A stretch of 64,000 nucleotides of DNA. It comes from Echinicola rosea (GTDB lineage: Bacteria > Bacteroidota > Bacteroidia > Cytophagales > Cyclobacteriaceae). Under the pieces are notes generated by a model. The model had not been told where the DNA came from, did no database searches, and was given only the letters and a program-made list of their open reading frames with translations. The DNA is taken from contig NZ_CP040106.1 in assembly GCF_005281475.1 (NCBI RefSeq), forward strand, positions 3,996,501 to 4,060,500, read 5' to 3'. A program made the translations under genes and the position numbers. Every line of letters begins with the position of its first letter. The first letter of the stretch is position 1. Below, in pieces: positions 29,957 through 38,964 of this stretch.

Positions 29957-30382
29957 ATGTCCTTACTCTATTTGATTCTAATGTACTTGGTACGGCCTGT
30001 TCCTGATGAATATTCACATGCCGTAATCACTATCGACAATGTGGACCTGTCTTTGGGAGGCAATATTAAAATCCAGGTTTTTGATGAACTTACAGTTGTT
30101 AATTCGGAAGGGATGGCACCTATCTTAGAAAAAACGATAACTGCCAATGTAGAGGATTTACCGGTAAGACTGGACCAATTGCCCATTGGGGAATACATGA
30201 TTGCGGTATTACATGACAGTAATGGGAACGGAAAACTGGATTATTCCATTTTTGGAGTTCCAAAGGAAGGTTATGCCTTCTCCGGCCAGTTTTCCTGTAG
30301 CTTAAAATCTGCCGGTCCAAAGCTACACATGATCCACCTGACGGAAGGACTGCAACATATCAGGATGCATTTATGTTATTGA
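29957..30382 (+). CDS. DUF2141 protein
   Basis: 141 residues from the ATG at 29957 (a TTG at 29951 is less likely). The hallmark of DUF2141 is present: YMIAVLHDSNGNGKLDYSIFGVPKEGYAFS. A short hydrophobic N-terminus (LLYLILMYL) suggests export or anchoring, with a small Ig-like beta domain. The HDSNGNGKLD segment looks like a calcium-binding loop. Family function unknown. It follows the barrel gene by 13 bp and is likely cotranscribed with it. Confidence 0.85.
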   Translation: MSLLYLILMYLVRPVPDEYSHAVITIDNVDLSLGGNIKIQVFDELTVVNSEGMAPILEKTITANVEDLPVRLDQLPIGEYMIAVLHDSNGNGKLDYSIFGVPKEGYAFSGQFSCSLKSAGPKLHMIHLTEGLQHIRMHLCY

Positions 30383-30556
30383 TTCCTCAAGGATATGCAG
30401 CCTGCTTCCTGCGGAGGTAATTTACAAATTAACATGGACCTTGGATAAATCAGTTCTAATAAACAGTTGCAGGAAGTATTCCTACCAAAACAACAATGGC
30501 CAATGGTTTTAGCAAGATAATGACAAAGGCACTTTAAAAATTTAACATAACGATCC

Positions 30557-31282
30557 ATGGAAAAAAGAAGGTTCTTAAAACATTTAGGGCTTAGCAGCTT
30601 GACCCTACCATTTATCACATTTTGCACTGAAAATGGAGCCCCTGAAACAGGTGATGATACGGAAAATAGTACTGGAGACGGTTCATGTACCATCACTGCG
30701 ACAGAAACAGCAGGCCCCTTCCCTACACATTCACCCTCATCTCTTCAGCGTATGGACATCCGTGGTGACCGTACGGGCATTGACCTCGACATCGAAATCA
30801 CCATCCTAAATGGCAATGAAAGCTGTACGCCCATGGAAGGAGCGATGGTAGATATCTGGCATTGTGATAAAGACGGAAACTATTCCGAATATGGAGGAAC
30901 GGGCATGCAACAAGAAAATTATGCTGATCAACATTTCCTTCGGGGACGACAGGTTACCGATGCCAATGGAAAAGTTGCTTACACCTCCATTTTCCCTGGG
31001 TGGTACCAAGGCAGGGCCACCCATATTCATGTACACGTTTACAGTGCGTCCAATCAATCATTATTGGTAACCCAGATTGCCTTCCCAGAAGGGACTGATA
31101 GTGCTGTAAACCAAGTAAACGCCTCCAGTGGGGAAGGATACACCAAAGGCATGAACGGGTACACCTCTAATGCAAGGGATAATGTATTCAGCGATGGAGT
31201 AGAAACCGAAATGTCCATCCTCTCAGGAAGCATTGACGAAGGATATAGTTTAACACACCGAATTGTAGTGCGTGGACAATGA
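30557..31282 (+). CDS. Exported intradiol ring-cleavage dioxygenase family protein
   Basis: 241 residues. The core of intradiol (catechol 1,2-/protocatechuate 3,4-type) dioxygenases is visible: VDIWHCDKDGNYSEY with the first iron-ligand Tyr, then FPGWYQGRATHIHVHV with the second Tyr and the two His ligands. All four Fe(III) ligands appear present. The N-terminus carries KRRFLK before a hydrophobic stretch and Cys23, a Tat-like or lipoprotein-like export signal, so it acts outside the cytoplasm, unlike classical catechol dioxygenases. No other aromatic-degradation genes are nearby. Substrate unknown. It ends 12 bp before a decayed RadC copy, an insertion or recombination junction. Confidence 0.9.
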   Translation: MEKRRFLKHLGLSSLTLPFITFCTENGAPETGDDTENSTGDGSCTITATETAGPFPTHSPSSLQRMDIRGDRTGIDLDIEITILNGNESCTPMEGAMVDIWHCDKDGNYSEYGGTGMQQENYADQHFLRGRQVTDANGKVAYTSIFPGWYQGRATHIHVHVYSASNQSLLVTQIAFPEGTDSAVNQVNASSGEGYTKGMNGYTSNARDNVFSDGVETEMSILSGSIDEGYSLTHRIVVRGQ

Positions 31283-31293
31283 ACGGTGAGTCT

Positions 31294-31559
31294 TGGCCGC
31301 TGCAAAGAACACTTTCAGGTCTACCACGGTTCCGCAGGTTCCACCGGACGAGGCGTTGACAATGCCCAGCACACGGTTAGCCCTGTTGAGCAAAACCACC
31401 TTGAACTCTTCGATAAACTCCAGTTTTGATGCGTCCCAATTGGCCCTGAGCACTTTGGGAGGAAACAATCTGCGGCTTATCTGACATCTTGGAATTGGGG
31501 CGGTAGCTCAGCGTGATTTCGGCTACTTGGCTGAGGACGGCGTTGTTGTTGGTATCCAT
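31294..31559 (-). pseudogene. Truncated, frameshifted copy of the RadC-like JAB gene (copy B)
   Basis: Starts with an intact ATG at 31559 (MDTNNNAVLSQVAEITLSYR). An 11-bp deletion relative to copy A (between 31456 and 31457) shifts the frame after KPQIVSSQSA. The original frame resumes in the next ORF through NRANRVLGIVNASSGGTCGTVV, and homology stops at 31294, before the HNHPSG zinc motif. The catalytic half is therefore missing and the gene is dead. Leader sequence matches copy A to 31626. Confidence 0.9.
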
Positions 31560-31626
31560 AACATTTCATGTTTAAGGTTAGAAATTAATTATGGAAGCCC
31601 TACAGCTTGAGGGCAAACAAGGCCAA
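31294..31626. repeat. Copy B of the ~340-bp duplicated RadC-gene segment
   Basis: Counterpart of 21115-21458 in the same orientation, 333 bp against 344 because of the 11-bp deletion. The left boundary lies 11 bp after the dioxygenase stop; the right boundary is AAGGCCAA, after which the copies diverge. Confidence 0.9.
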
Positions 31627-32269
31627 GTGGCAACGGAATAAAGGAGGGCACGGTGGGAAGCACTGTGTTTATGCCGTAAGCTCATGGCTGCCCTGCAGCC
31701 CTAAAGCTAACTTTGTGGAGTGACCAATGTACAACCCCTCTCCCATTTTTCGAAAAGAAAGAAAGGCTAATTAGAATAAAATGAAAGAACGGTACTATTA
31801 CCGTGGGTGTTAATTGTGGGTAACTTTTGGGAAGTTATCCACTGTTCACGCCCCACTTAACCTGTGTTACAAAAGTGACTCCGCATTTCACTTCTTAGTA
31901 AAACATGCCCTGAAGGCAAGAAAGTATCCAGAACCCTTCCCTAACAAGCCTTGGTTAATTGTAGAAAAACTTTATCGGGAATTGAAAAGGTCAACGTTAC
32001 CAACTGGAAATCAATAGTATCGTCAACAAACGATCAACTTTGCCGACTGGTCAAATAGAAAACCTCACTACCTCCTTTCTGGAGGATGTCATCCTGAAGT
32101 AAAAAATAAAAGCTTAGGACGAAGTAGTGAACTCAGACCTATAAAGAAGGTCTAAAAATAACGGGGACTGTTCGACAAGCTATATTCTTAAAGACAGTCC
32201 CTGCTATTTTTTACCAGTTCTATCGCAATCGGTAAGCCGAATTACTATCGGCCATTTTCACTCCTTACC
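31627..32269. other. Intergenic region beyond the RadC remnant
   Basis: No gene supported. The 67-codon frame at 31814-32017 resembles no family and has no clear start context. The only structure is the terminator at 32164-32201. The region looks like decayed mobile-element or leader DNA. Confidence 0.55.
32164..32211. terminator. Bidirectional terminator after the AHG operon
   Basis: GGGACTGT (32164-32171) and ACAGTCCC (32194-32201), extendable by a G:U pair, with a 22-nt loop. Minus-strand readers meet CGTTATTTTTAG after it; plus-strand readers meet TGCTATTTTTT. It lies about 70 bp beyond the permease stop. Confidence 0.65.
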
Positions 32270-33283
32270 TTACATTCCATTCCCTACTCCAATGATAATG
32301 ATCCCTATCACCATACAGGCCAAGCCCGCATACAGGAAACCCTTCGCTTTAGATGAGGCCCCTATCCATTCCTTGGTAATCAATCCACTGATAATAGCCG
32401 TGGCCACACTACTGGTATTAAAGATGGCATAGCCTACCGAATTACCTGCATCACCTAAGAGATAAGCAGCATAAGCAAAAATAGCAGAGGCGGCATAATG
32501 AAACACCGCCATTACCAAAATCAACAGGAAATTCTTTGAAAGGTGAGGCGTTTTGAAATCCACCCATGCTTTCTTTTGGGTCAGTTGCCATGCAAAATAG
32601 ATGGTCATGACGATCCCCCCACTGATAAAAATGGGAAACATCACACAGACAGCGGTAATCCAATCCGCATTTCCTTGCGCTTGACTGGCCTCATGTAAAT
32701 ACGGTCGGCCTACAGCGTTGGCGTAACTAAATCCCGTAGCCAACAAGCCCCCAACAACGGCAATGATAATGCCCACTACGATATTCCCTTTGGTCTGGCC
32801 TTCAGCAGCTTCTTGTGCATTCTGGTCCTTTTCCCTGATAATCCCTGCTTTGCCGTTAAATATCACGCCTATCAGTACCACGACAATTCCTGCTATGATA
32901 TAATAAAGCGAGCTCTGGTCAGGCAGACCATCTACGGCAAAGGGCAACAAGGATCCAATAAGAATGATGGTACCGATAAAAATAGAAAAGCCCAGAGACA
33001 GCCCTATATGATTGATGGCTTTGCCCCACATCATCACGCCTGTACCCCATAAGATACTGGCCAAGCCCATCTTCAGCCAAATATCTCCTGGCATATTTCC
33101 GAAGATCTCAGAAAAACCATCAATCAACACCACGGAAGTAATGGTCGGCACCACAAACATGGTGAGCACAAAAAACAAACTCCAGGTATTTTCATACTTA
33201 AAATCCTTGGTGAATTTCTCTGGCAATGCATATAATCCCAAAATAAGGCCTGCACTTACGGCCCAAATAATTCCTGCTATCAT
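32270..33283 (-). CDS. RhaT-family sugar/proton symporter (putative AHG or galactose permease)
   Basis: 337 residues with ten predicted membrane helices and the RhaT/DMT pattern (N-terminal IWAVSAGLILGLYALPEK, mid-protein GFSYANAVGRPYLHEA). Enterobacterial RhaT is the L-rhamnose/H+ symporter of the inner membrane. Here there are no rhamnose enzymes; the gene ends the seven-gene AHG operon, so it most likely carries 3,6-anhydro-L-galactose (or another deoxy/anhydro sugar) into the cytoplasm, an inference from context. It starts 31 bp after the epimerase stop. A bidirectional terminator follows. Confidence 0.88.
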   Translation of the reverse strand: MIAGIIWAVSAGLILGLYALPEKFTKDFKYENTWSLFFVLTMFVVPTITSVVLIDGFSEIFGNMPGDIWLKMGLASILWGTGVMMWGKAINHIGLSLGFSIFIGTIILIGSLLPFAVDGLPDQSSLYYIIAGIVVVLIGVIFNGKAGIIREKDQNAQEAAEGQTKGNIVVGIIIAVVGGLLATGFSYANAVGRPYLHEASQAQGNADWITAVCVMFPIFISGGIVMTIYFAWQLTQKKAWVDFKTPHLSKNFLLILVMAVFHYAASAIFAYAAYLLGDAGNSVGYAIFNTSSVATAIISGLITKEWIGASSKAKGFLYAGLACMVIGIIIIGVGNGM

Positions 33284-33314
33284 AATTTTTTCGTTTTAGT
33301 AAAGTGAATAGTTA

Positions 33315-34349
33315 TTACCAGTCCAGCTTGAAAGTAGTCTGGCTGGTATAGGTCGTATTGGCTGGCGTGACTGCTCCTGGGGCATTTTCCAAGTTAGGCC
33401 CATTGGGGTAAGGGTGAGTTTCGCAACAAAACGCCCGAAATTTCCCAAAGCGGTCGCCATTTTCCCGTGCTAACTGGTCGGAAGTGTACATTCCTGTATA
33501 AAAAAGCATCCCCGGCTCCGTGGTAGACACGGTCAGCTTCCTACCCGAAGGTGCATGGGCAATTTCCGCCCTACGAGCCAAGTCCTTGGGCTCGCCAAAA
33601 GTAAAATAGTGCTCAAAACCATCCGGCAGATGTCTAAACACCTCATTCATAGGCACCCCATTGCTTATATCGAAAGAAAACCCTGAAACAGAAGCTACTT
33701 CCCCTACAGGCACATTAGTGGCATCTGGAACCAAATAATCTTGCGTTTGGATAGCTATCCGGTGGCCTTTGATATCTTCTTCAAAGCCTGAAAGGTTAAA
33801 ATAAGTATGGTTGGTCAAGCCCAAAGGTGTATCCTTGTCAGGGGTAGCCTTATAAGTAATGGCCAGCTCCTGTTCTTCGGTCAAGTGAAAATGAACGGCA
33901 ACATCTACGTTTCCAGGATAACCTTCTTCACCATCTTCTACCGCCAGCGATAACACCAGCAAATTACTGTCGGATTGGAGCTCCTTCTCTGACCATATTC
34001 TTTTATCAAAGCCCTTTACCCCACCATGAAGGTGATTGGAGCCATCATTGGTGGCTAGCTGGTAGGTCTTTCCCTCTAGGGTAAAAGCTCCATCCTTAAT
34101 CCTGGAAGCATACCGGCCTACCGTGCTTCCAAAATAGGGGGAATTGGCCTTGTATTCATCACTAAAGTAACTTTCAAAGTTATCAAATCCACATGCCAGT
34201 TCTATCCTATTCTCTTCATTGGGTATGGAAATGGACGTCACCGTGGCGCCGTAAGTCATGATTTTTACTTGCATCCCACGGTTGTTTTCCAAGGTATATA
34301 GCCATACATCCTGACCTTCATATTGGCCAAATTTTTTCTTTGTGATCAT
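33315..34349 (-). CDS. galM: Aldose 1-epimerase (galactose mutarotase)
   Basis: 344 residues, the usual length. GalM signatures are present: FDNFESYFSDEYKANSPYFGSTVGRYASRI (substrate Arg region), SNHLHGGVKGFDKRIW with the first catalytic-region His, LTNHTYFNLSG with the general-acid His, and a late VSTTEPGMLFYTGMYT with the base Glu. No signal peptide, so cytoplasmic. It equilibrates alpha and beta anomers; in this operon it could serve D-galactose or the cyclic form of AHG. Separated from the enolase-superfamily gene by 83 bp. Confidence 0.93.
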   Translation of the reverse strand: MITKKKFGQYEGQDVWLYTLENNRGMQVKIMTYGATVTSISIPNEENRIELACGFDNFESYFSDEYKANSPYFGSTVGRYASRIKDGAFTLEGKTYQLATNDGSNHLHGGVKGFDKRIWSEKELQSDSNLLVLSLAVEDGEEGYPGNVDVAVHFHLTEEQELAITYKATPDKDTPLGLTNHTYFNLSGFEEDIKGHRIAIQTQDYLVPDATNVPVGEVASVSGFSFDISNGVPMNEVFRHLPDGFEHYFTFGEPKDLARRAEIAHAPSGRKLTVSTTEPGMLFYTGMYTSDQLARENGDRFGKFRAFCCETHPYPNGPNLENAPGAVTPANTTYTSQTTFKLDW

Positions 34350-34432
34350 TTGGGTTATTGGTTTGGTTTATAAAAATCAAAAAAAACAGCAACCCTTCTG
34401 CCCGAAAGCGTCTAGGCTGCTGACCCCTTAAA

Positions 34433-35563
34433 CTAAATTTGTAAGGGCTTATCTCTAGCCTTAGTGACTGTACCTACCTCATAAGGTGACAGTTTACTCC
34501 AGTCAAACTCCACTCCAACCCCAGCTGCGTCTGGAGCTACGGCCATATGATTTTCAATGACCAATGGTCGCGTGGTATATTCATCAATTGGGAAACTGTG
34601 CACTTCTAGCCAACCACTGTTTTCTTGGGCTGACACTAAGCTCACATGTAGTTCCTGCATACCATGCGAGCAGGCAGGAATGTTGTAGTCCTTGGCAAGA
34701 CGTGCTGCCCGTAACCAACCTGTCACTCCTCCACAATTGGATGCATCAGGCTGGATAAAACCCAGTTTTGACTGCTCCATTGCATATTCAAACTCATGAA
34801 TGGTATGCAGGTTTTCCCCCATTGCCAAAGGGACGTTGGTAGCATCAGCTATCAGGCCATATCCTTTATAATCATCCGGGATGGTAGGTTCCTCAAACCA
34901 AAGGATATTGTATTGCTCAAAAGCATTGGAGGCCTTGATGGCCTTCTCCCGGCTCATCGAGTAATTGGCATCCACCATAAACGTAATATCTGGCCCAATA
35001 ATCTCCCTCACGGCCTTGATCCGCTCTAGGTCTTCTTCCAGGTTTTCCCTACCTATTTTTATTTTCACTGCATTGAACCCCGCCTCCAAATAACTTTTCA
35101 TATTATCAAGCAGCTTGGGAAGGGGAAACTGCAAGTCGATCCCCCCGCGATAGGCTTTGCATTTATTGTTATGGCCTCCCGCCATCTTCCACAGTGGGGA
35201 TTCCGCTTGCTTTCCTTTTATATCCCAAAGGGCTATATCAATGGTAGAAATGGCAAAGGAAGCCACTCCCCCGCGGCCCACATAGTGGATATGCCACTCC
35301 ATAAAATCATAGATCTTATCGATCTCCGTACCATCCATCCCCAGTAGTGCTGGCGCCAGATCATGGTCCACCATTGCTTTGATAGCGTGGCCTCCCTTGC
35401 CTCCTGTATAGCTATAGCCGGTTCCTACGCTTCCATCTTCCAGCTTGATCGTGGTGGTAATCAGCTCGAAATGGGTATGATCTCCGTGCTTGGCATCATT
35501 GAGCACTTCTGGCAGAGGTACTTGAAACAACCGACATGTAATATCTTTTATTTTACTCATCAT
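34433..35563 (-). CDS. Enolase-superfamily enzyme, probable 3,6-anhydro-L-galactonate cycloisomerase
   Basis: 376 residues from the ATG at 35563; a TTG at 35569 would overlap the dehydrogenase stop. Mandelate-racemase/muconate-lactonizing fold with the KxK motif K167/K169 (VKIKIG), metal ligands D198 (VDAN), E224 (WFEEP) and E250 (MGEN), D273 (QPDASN) and catalytic His H300 (SHGMQELH). The catalytic set is intact. In known agar degraders an enzyme of this superfamily opens 3,6-anhydro-L-galactonate to 2-keto-3-deoxy-L-galactonate. The neighbouring GH117 and aldehyde dehydrogenase make this the most likely reaction. Other sugar-acid dehydratase activity is the main alternative. Confidence 0.85.
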   Translation of the reverse strand: MMSKIKDITCRLFQVPLPEVLNDAKHGDHTHFELITTTIKLEDGSVGTGYSYTGGKGGHAIKAMVDHDLAPALLGMDGTEIDKIYDFMEWHIHYVGRGGVASFAISTIDIALWDIKGKQAESPLWKMAGGHNNKCKAYRGGIDLQFPLPKLLDNMKSYLEAGFNAVKIKIGRENLEEDLERIKAVREIIGPDITFMVDANYSMSREKAIKASNAFEQYNILWFEEPTIPDDYKGYGLIADATNVPLAMGENLHTIHEFEYAMEQSKLGFIQPDASNCGGVTGWLRAARLAKDYNIPACSHGMQELHVSLVSAQENSGWLEVHSFPIDEYTTRPLVIENHMAVAPDAAGVGVEFDWSKLSPYEVGTVTKARDKPLQI

Positions 35564-35565
35564 CC

Positions 35566-37011
35566 TCAAACTTTGAATTTCACATAAAAGGTCTTTTTTT
35601 CCAGGTACTGCTCGAAACCGTACTTTCCATCCTCACCTCCTGTACCACTCAGTTTGTAACCATTATGGAAACCTTGGTGCTGCTCACCATGTCCCCTGTT
35701 TACATAGATTTCTCCAAACTCCAGTTCTTCGTTACATTTCATGATGGTGCTCATATCATTGGTGAAGACCATTGCTGCCAGCCCAAACTCACTGTCATTG
35801 GCATATCCCATCACTTGGTCAAAGTCCTTGAATTTTATCACCGGCAAAATAGGCCCAAATGATTCATCATGGACAATACCCATGTGCTGTTCTACATCTG
35901 TCAGCACAGTTGGCTCAAACCAATACCCCTTTTCAAACTGGGAGCCTTCTGGCCTTTTCCCCCCTAGGAGCAAGGTAGCACCTTCTGACACTGCCTCTTT
36001 CACTAGCTTCTCCATATTGGCCAATTCTTTGGCGTTCACTTTGGGACCCATCTCGGAATCGGGATCCATGGGATCACCTACCTTTATGGCCTTTACCTTA
36101 TCCATAAACTTCTCCATGAAGGCGTCATAAATATTTTCATGCAAGTACAAACGCTCGTTACAGGTACAAACTTGACCACAGTTATCAAACCGTGAATGCA
36201 GCGCCGCATCCACTGCTGCATCGATGTCTGCATCTTCAAAAACGATAAACGGGGCTTTTCCACCAAGCTCCAACTGGACATGGGTAAGGTTTTCAGCAGC
36301 AGATTTGGCGATTTGCTGCCCCACGGGTGTACTTCCCGTCATGGTAACCATTTTGGTAATAGGATTGGCGACGAGGGCACCTCCCATCTCCCTTCCTGGA
36401 CCGGTAATGATATTAAGGACACCAGCCGGCAAACCTACCTTGGAAGCTATATTCCCAAGCTCCAAGGTGGAAAGGGGCGTTTCGGTGGTTGGTTTTACTA
36501 CGATGGTATTTCCGGCTACCAAAGCCGGCCCAATTTTCCGTCCAGCCAGTGCCAAGGGAAAATTCCAAGCCGTAATGGCCACTACCACACCTCGGGGAAT
36601 CTTATGAATCCAGATGTGCTCATTCTCATTGTCCGAAGGCACCAAATCGCCTTCTATTCTACGGGCCCATTCGCAGGCATATTCTATAAATGAGGCGGTG
36701 ACTTCCACTTCCATTTCTGCCACACCGATCAGCTTGCCCTGCTCCTTCACGATCAATTCAGAAAGCTCCTTTTTTCTGGCTTTTATTTCCGCAGCAAAGG
36801 CATACAGGTATTCAGCTCGCTGCCTGGCGGGGAGCTTTCGCCATGCCTTCTGCGCACTTTCAGCAGCTTCCAAAGCTCTTTGGGCGTCGTTGGCATCACC
36901 ATCTTGGACAGTGGCCACCACCGTCTCATCCGATGGATTGATTACTTCGGCAGTTTTTCCAGAAGGGGTATTTACCCATTCTCCATTTATGTATAATTGA
37001 TAATCTTGCAT
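35566..37011 (-). CDS. Aldehyde dehydrogenase, probable 3,6-anhydro-L-galactose dehydrogenase
   Basis: 481 residues, NAD(P)-dependent ALDH superfamily. The active site is intact: N150 (TAWNFP), E248 (LELGG) and nucleophile C282 ([14 protein letters not shown]); cofactor segment VKPTTETPL and GSTPVG are clear. The GQVCTCNER context is that of the AldA/lactaldehyde-dehydrogenase branch. Inferred reaction: oxidation of AHG to 3,6-anhydro-L-galactonate, the first catabolic step. It lies between the SDR (35-bp gap) and the cycloisomerase (overlapping stop), so enzymes of consecutive steps are adjacent. Confidence 0.92.
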   Translation of the reverse strand: MQDYQLYINGEWVNTPSGKTAEVINPSDETVVATVQDGDANDAQRALEAAESAQKAWRKLPARQRAEYLYAFAAEIKARKKELSELIVKEQGKLIGVAEMEVEVTASFIEYACEWARRIEGDLVPSDNENEHIWIHKIPRGVVVAITAWNFPLALAGRKIGPALVAGNTIVVKPTTETPLSTLELGNIASKVGLPAGVLNIITGPGREMGGALVANPITKMVTMTGSTPVGQQIAKSAAENLTHVQLELGGKAPFIVFEDADIDAAVDAALHSRFDNCGQVCTCNERLYLHENIYDAFMEKFMDKVKAIKVGDPMDPDSEMGPKVNAKELANMEKLVKEAVSEGATLLLGGKRPEGSQFEKGYWFEPTVLTDVEQHMGIVHDESFGPILPVIKFKDFDQVMGYANDSEFGLAAMVFTNDMSTIMKCNEELEFGEIYVNRGHGEQHQGFHNGYKLSGTGGEDGKYGFEQYLEKKTFYVKFKV

Positions 37012-37046
37012 GTTATTTAGTTTAATGGTTGATTAAAAAACAACAA

Positions 37047-37817
37047 TCACCGGCCCATCCAGCCGCCATCCACTAGCATGATACTTCCATGCATATAAGC
37101 TGCAGCTTCCGAACACAAAAATACCACTGGGCCTCCAAAATCCTCTGCTTCGCCCCACCGTCCCGCAGGTATTCTGGAGAGTATGGACTGGGACCGATCA
37201 GGGTCATTTCGTAAGGCTTCCGTATTATCGGTACTAATGTATCCAGGTGCAATGGCATTTACATTTACTCCTTTAGAGGCCCACTCATTGGCAAATGCCA
37301 TGGTCAGCTGGCCGATCGCACCCTTGCTGGCAGCATAACCAGGAACAGTAATACCACCTTGAAAGGTCAGTAGTGACGCTGTGAATACCACTTTCCCGCT
37401 TCCTCTGGCCACCATTTCTCTCCCAAACTCCCTCGTCAGGATAAACTGGGCGTTCTGGTTCACTTCTATGACCTTGTCCCACATCTCATCTGGATGCTCG
37501 GCTGCTGGCTTACGCAAGATGGTTCCTGCATTGTTGATCAGTATATCTATTTGGGGATGGTCTTTTTTTACAGTTGAAATAAACTGGTAAAGGGACTCCC
37601 TATCCGAAAAATCACATTGATACGCAGAGAACTTACGTCCCCTATCTTTGATGGATTTCTCTACATTACTGCCCTCAAGTTCCAGGGAAGCACTTACGCC
37701 GACAATGTCCGCTCCGGCATCTGCCAAGGCCTCAGCCATCGCTTTGCCGATCCCTCGCTTACAGCCTGTTACCAAAGCTGTCTTCCCCTTTAGACTGAAT
37801 TTATCTAAAACACTCAT
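37047..37817 (-). CDS. KduD-like short-chain dehydrogenase
   Basis: 256 residues, classical SDR: cofactor motif TGCKRGIG (17-24), NNAG, and catalytic S148-Y161-K165 (TASLL, YAASK). The overall pattern (QCDFSD, VNVNAIAPGYISTDNTEAL, MLVDGGW at the C-terminus) is that of 2-deoxy-D-gluconate 3-dehydrogenase/KduD. In the AHG pathway described for agarolytic bacteria, 2-keto-3-deoxy-L-galactonate is oxidised to the 2,5-diketo form and then reduced to D-KDG; this enzyme and the next Zn-dehydrogenase are good candidates for those two steps. Which does which cannot be decided from sequence. Confidence 0.9.
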   Translation of the reverse strand: MSVLDKFSLKGKTALVTGCKRGIGKAMAEALADAGADIVGVSASLELEGSNVEKSIKDRGRKFSAYQCDFSDRESLYQFISTVKKDHPQIDILINNAGTILRKPAAEHPDEMWDKVIEVNQNAQFILTREFGREMVARGSGKVVFTASLLTFQGGITVPGYAASKGAIGQLTMAFANEWASKGVNVNAIAPGYISTDNTEALRNDPDRSQSILSRIPAGRWGEAEDFGGPVVFLCSEAAAYMHGSIMLVDGGWMGR

Positions 37818-37829
37818 TCGTTCGTTGGT

Positions 37830-38849
37830 TTATTGGTTTATGTCAATTAGGTATTTCATCCCGGCAGGATTCTGGTCGATCTCATCGAAGATCTCCTGGA
37901 TCTGTCCCAATCCTCCCACCTTGGTGATGAGTTTTTCGAATGGCACCGCTCCTGAAGCAGCGATATGAAGCGCTTCATCATAATCCTCTTCCTCATAAAG
38001 CCTGGCTCCAAGCAATTCAATTTCGGACCAGAAAAACTTAAACAGGTCAACTTCCCTTGGCCCGCCGCCATGTATGGCCACCATGACGATCCTTCCCCGG
38101 ACATTGACCACTTCGGTCATCGCCTCCACGCCTGGCTTAGAGCCAGAAACCTCAAAGGCGCAGTCGATCATTTTCTCTTCTGTCAGATCAGAAATGGCTG
38201 TTTTCAGGTCTTGTTCGATTGGATTCACCACGGTAAAACCAAGCTCCCTCAGCATGCTGATTCGCTTTTCGTTTACTTCGGAAATAATTACATTGGCGCC
38301 CTTGTCTTTTAGCACATAGGCAATGAGTGTACCGATGGGACCTCCACCTATTACCAAGGTATTTTCTCCTTGCTTTACCCTACCGATTTTCACATCATGA
38401 CAGGCCACTGACAAGGGCTCTATAAATGCGCCATGCTTCAAGCTAAGTCCTTCGGGAAGTTTATGAAGTGTATATGCTGGTACTACCCAGTTTTGCTGAA
38501 ATGCCCCTGCACTATCTATTCCTATAAACTTCAGGTTTTTGCCGACATGCTTATGGCCTTTGTCAAATGGGTGATCTGCTCCGAATCTTAAGGGGCGTAC
38601 CGCTACCTCATCACCGACCTTGATGTCCGAAACACCTTCACCAACTTCCGCCACAATCGCAGAAGCTTCATGGCCGATCACTTGGGGAGGCCCTACACGC
38701 TTGTCCATCACCCCGTGAAAGATGTGTACGTCGGTGCCGCAAACGCCACAGTACTGAACAGAAAGCCTTACTTCGCCTTTACCAGGACTATGTACTGGTG
38801 AATCTCCTAAAGTGAACTTTCCTTTTTCTTGATAAAATGCTGCTTTCAT
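37830..38849 (-). CDS. Zinc-type alcohol dehydrogenase lacking the structural-zinc cysteines
   Basis: 339 residues, medium-chain dehydrogenase. Catalytic zinc ligands C37 (CGVCGTD) and H60-E61 (GHEAS) are present, as is the Rossmann motif GGGPIG. The usual four-cysteine structural-zinc lobe is replaced by a segment (RPLRFGADHPFDKGHKHVGKN, around 86-106) with no cysteines. Relatives include L-galactonate 5-dehydrogenase-like enzymes. In this operon it probably interconverts 2-keto-3-deoxy-L-galactonate, its 2,5-diketo form or D-KDG together with the SDR 12 bp downstream. Inference from context. Confidence 0.9.
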   Translation of the reverse strand: MKAAFYQEKGKFTLGDSPVHSPGKGEVRLSVQYCGVCGTDVHIFHGVMDKRVGPPQVIGHEASAIVAEVGEGVSDIKVGDEVAVRPLRFGADHPFDKGHKHVGKNLKFIGIDSAGAFQQNWVVPAYTLHKLPEGLSLKHGAFIEPLSVACHDVKIGRVKQGENTLVIGGGPIGTLIAYVLKDKGANVIISEVNEKRISMLRELGFTVVNPIEQDLKTAISDLTEEKMIDCAFEVSGSKPGVEAMTEVVNVRGRIVMVAIHGGGPREVDLFKFFWSEIELLGARLYEEEDYDEALHIAASGAVPFEKLITKVGGLGQIQEIFDEIDQNPAGMKYLIDINQ

Positions 38850-38964
38850 AATGTTTTCTACTCGTTCTGTTATTATAAACTAGGTTTAAATCACTCCTAT
38901 CACTGCCACTGATCGCCATAATGCTAACACATATGTAGCGACACAGAGGCAAGGGAGGATATAA

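Noticed and set aside
31814..32017. 67-codon plus-strand frame beyond the RadC remnant
   Set aside because: No recognisable family, no neighbour in the same orientation, and located in apparently decayed DNA.
32270..33283. L-rhamnose utilisation locus
   Set aside because: The permease is RhaT-like, but no rhamnose isomerase, rhamnulokinase or aldolase is present; the operon genes fit AHG instead.
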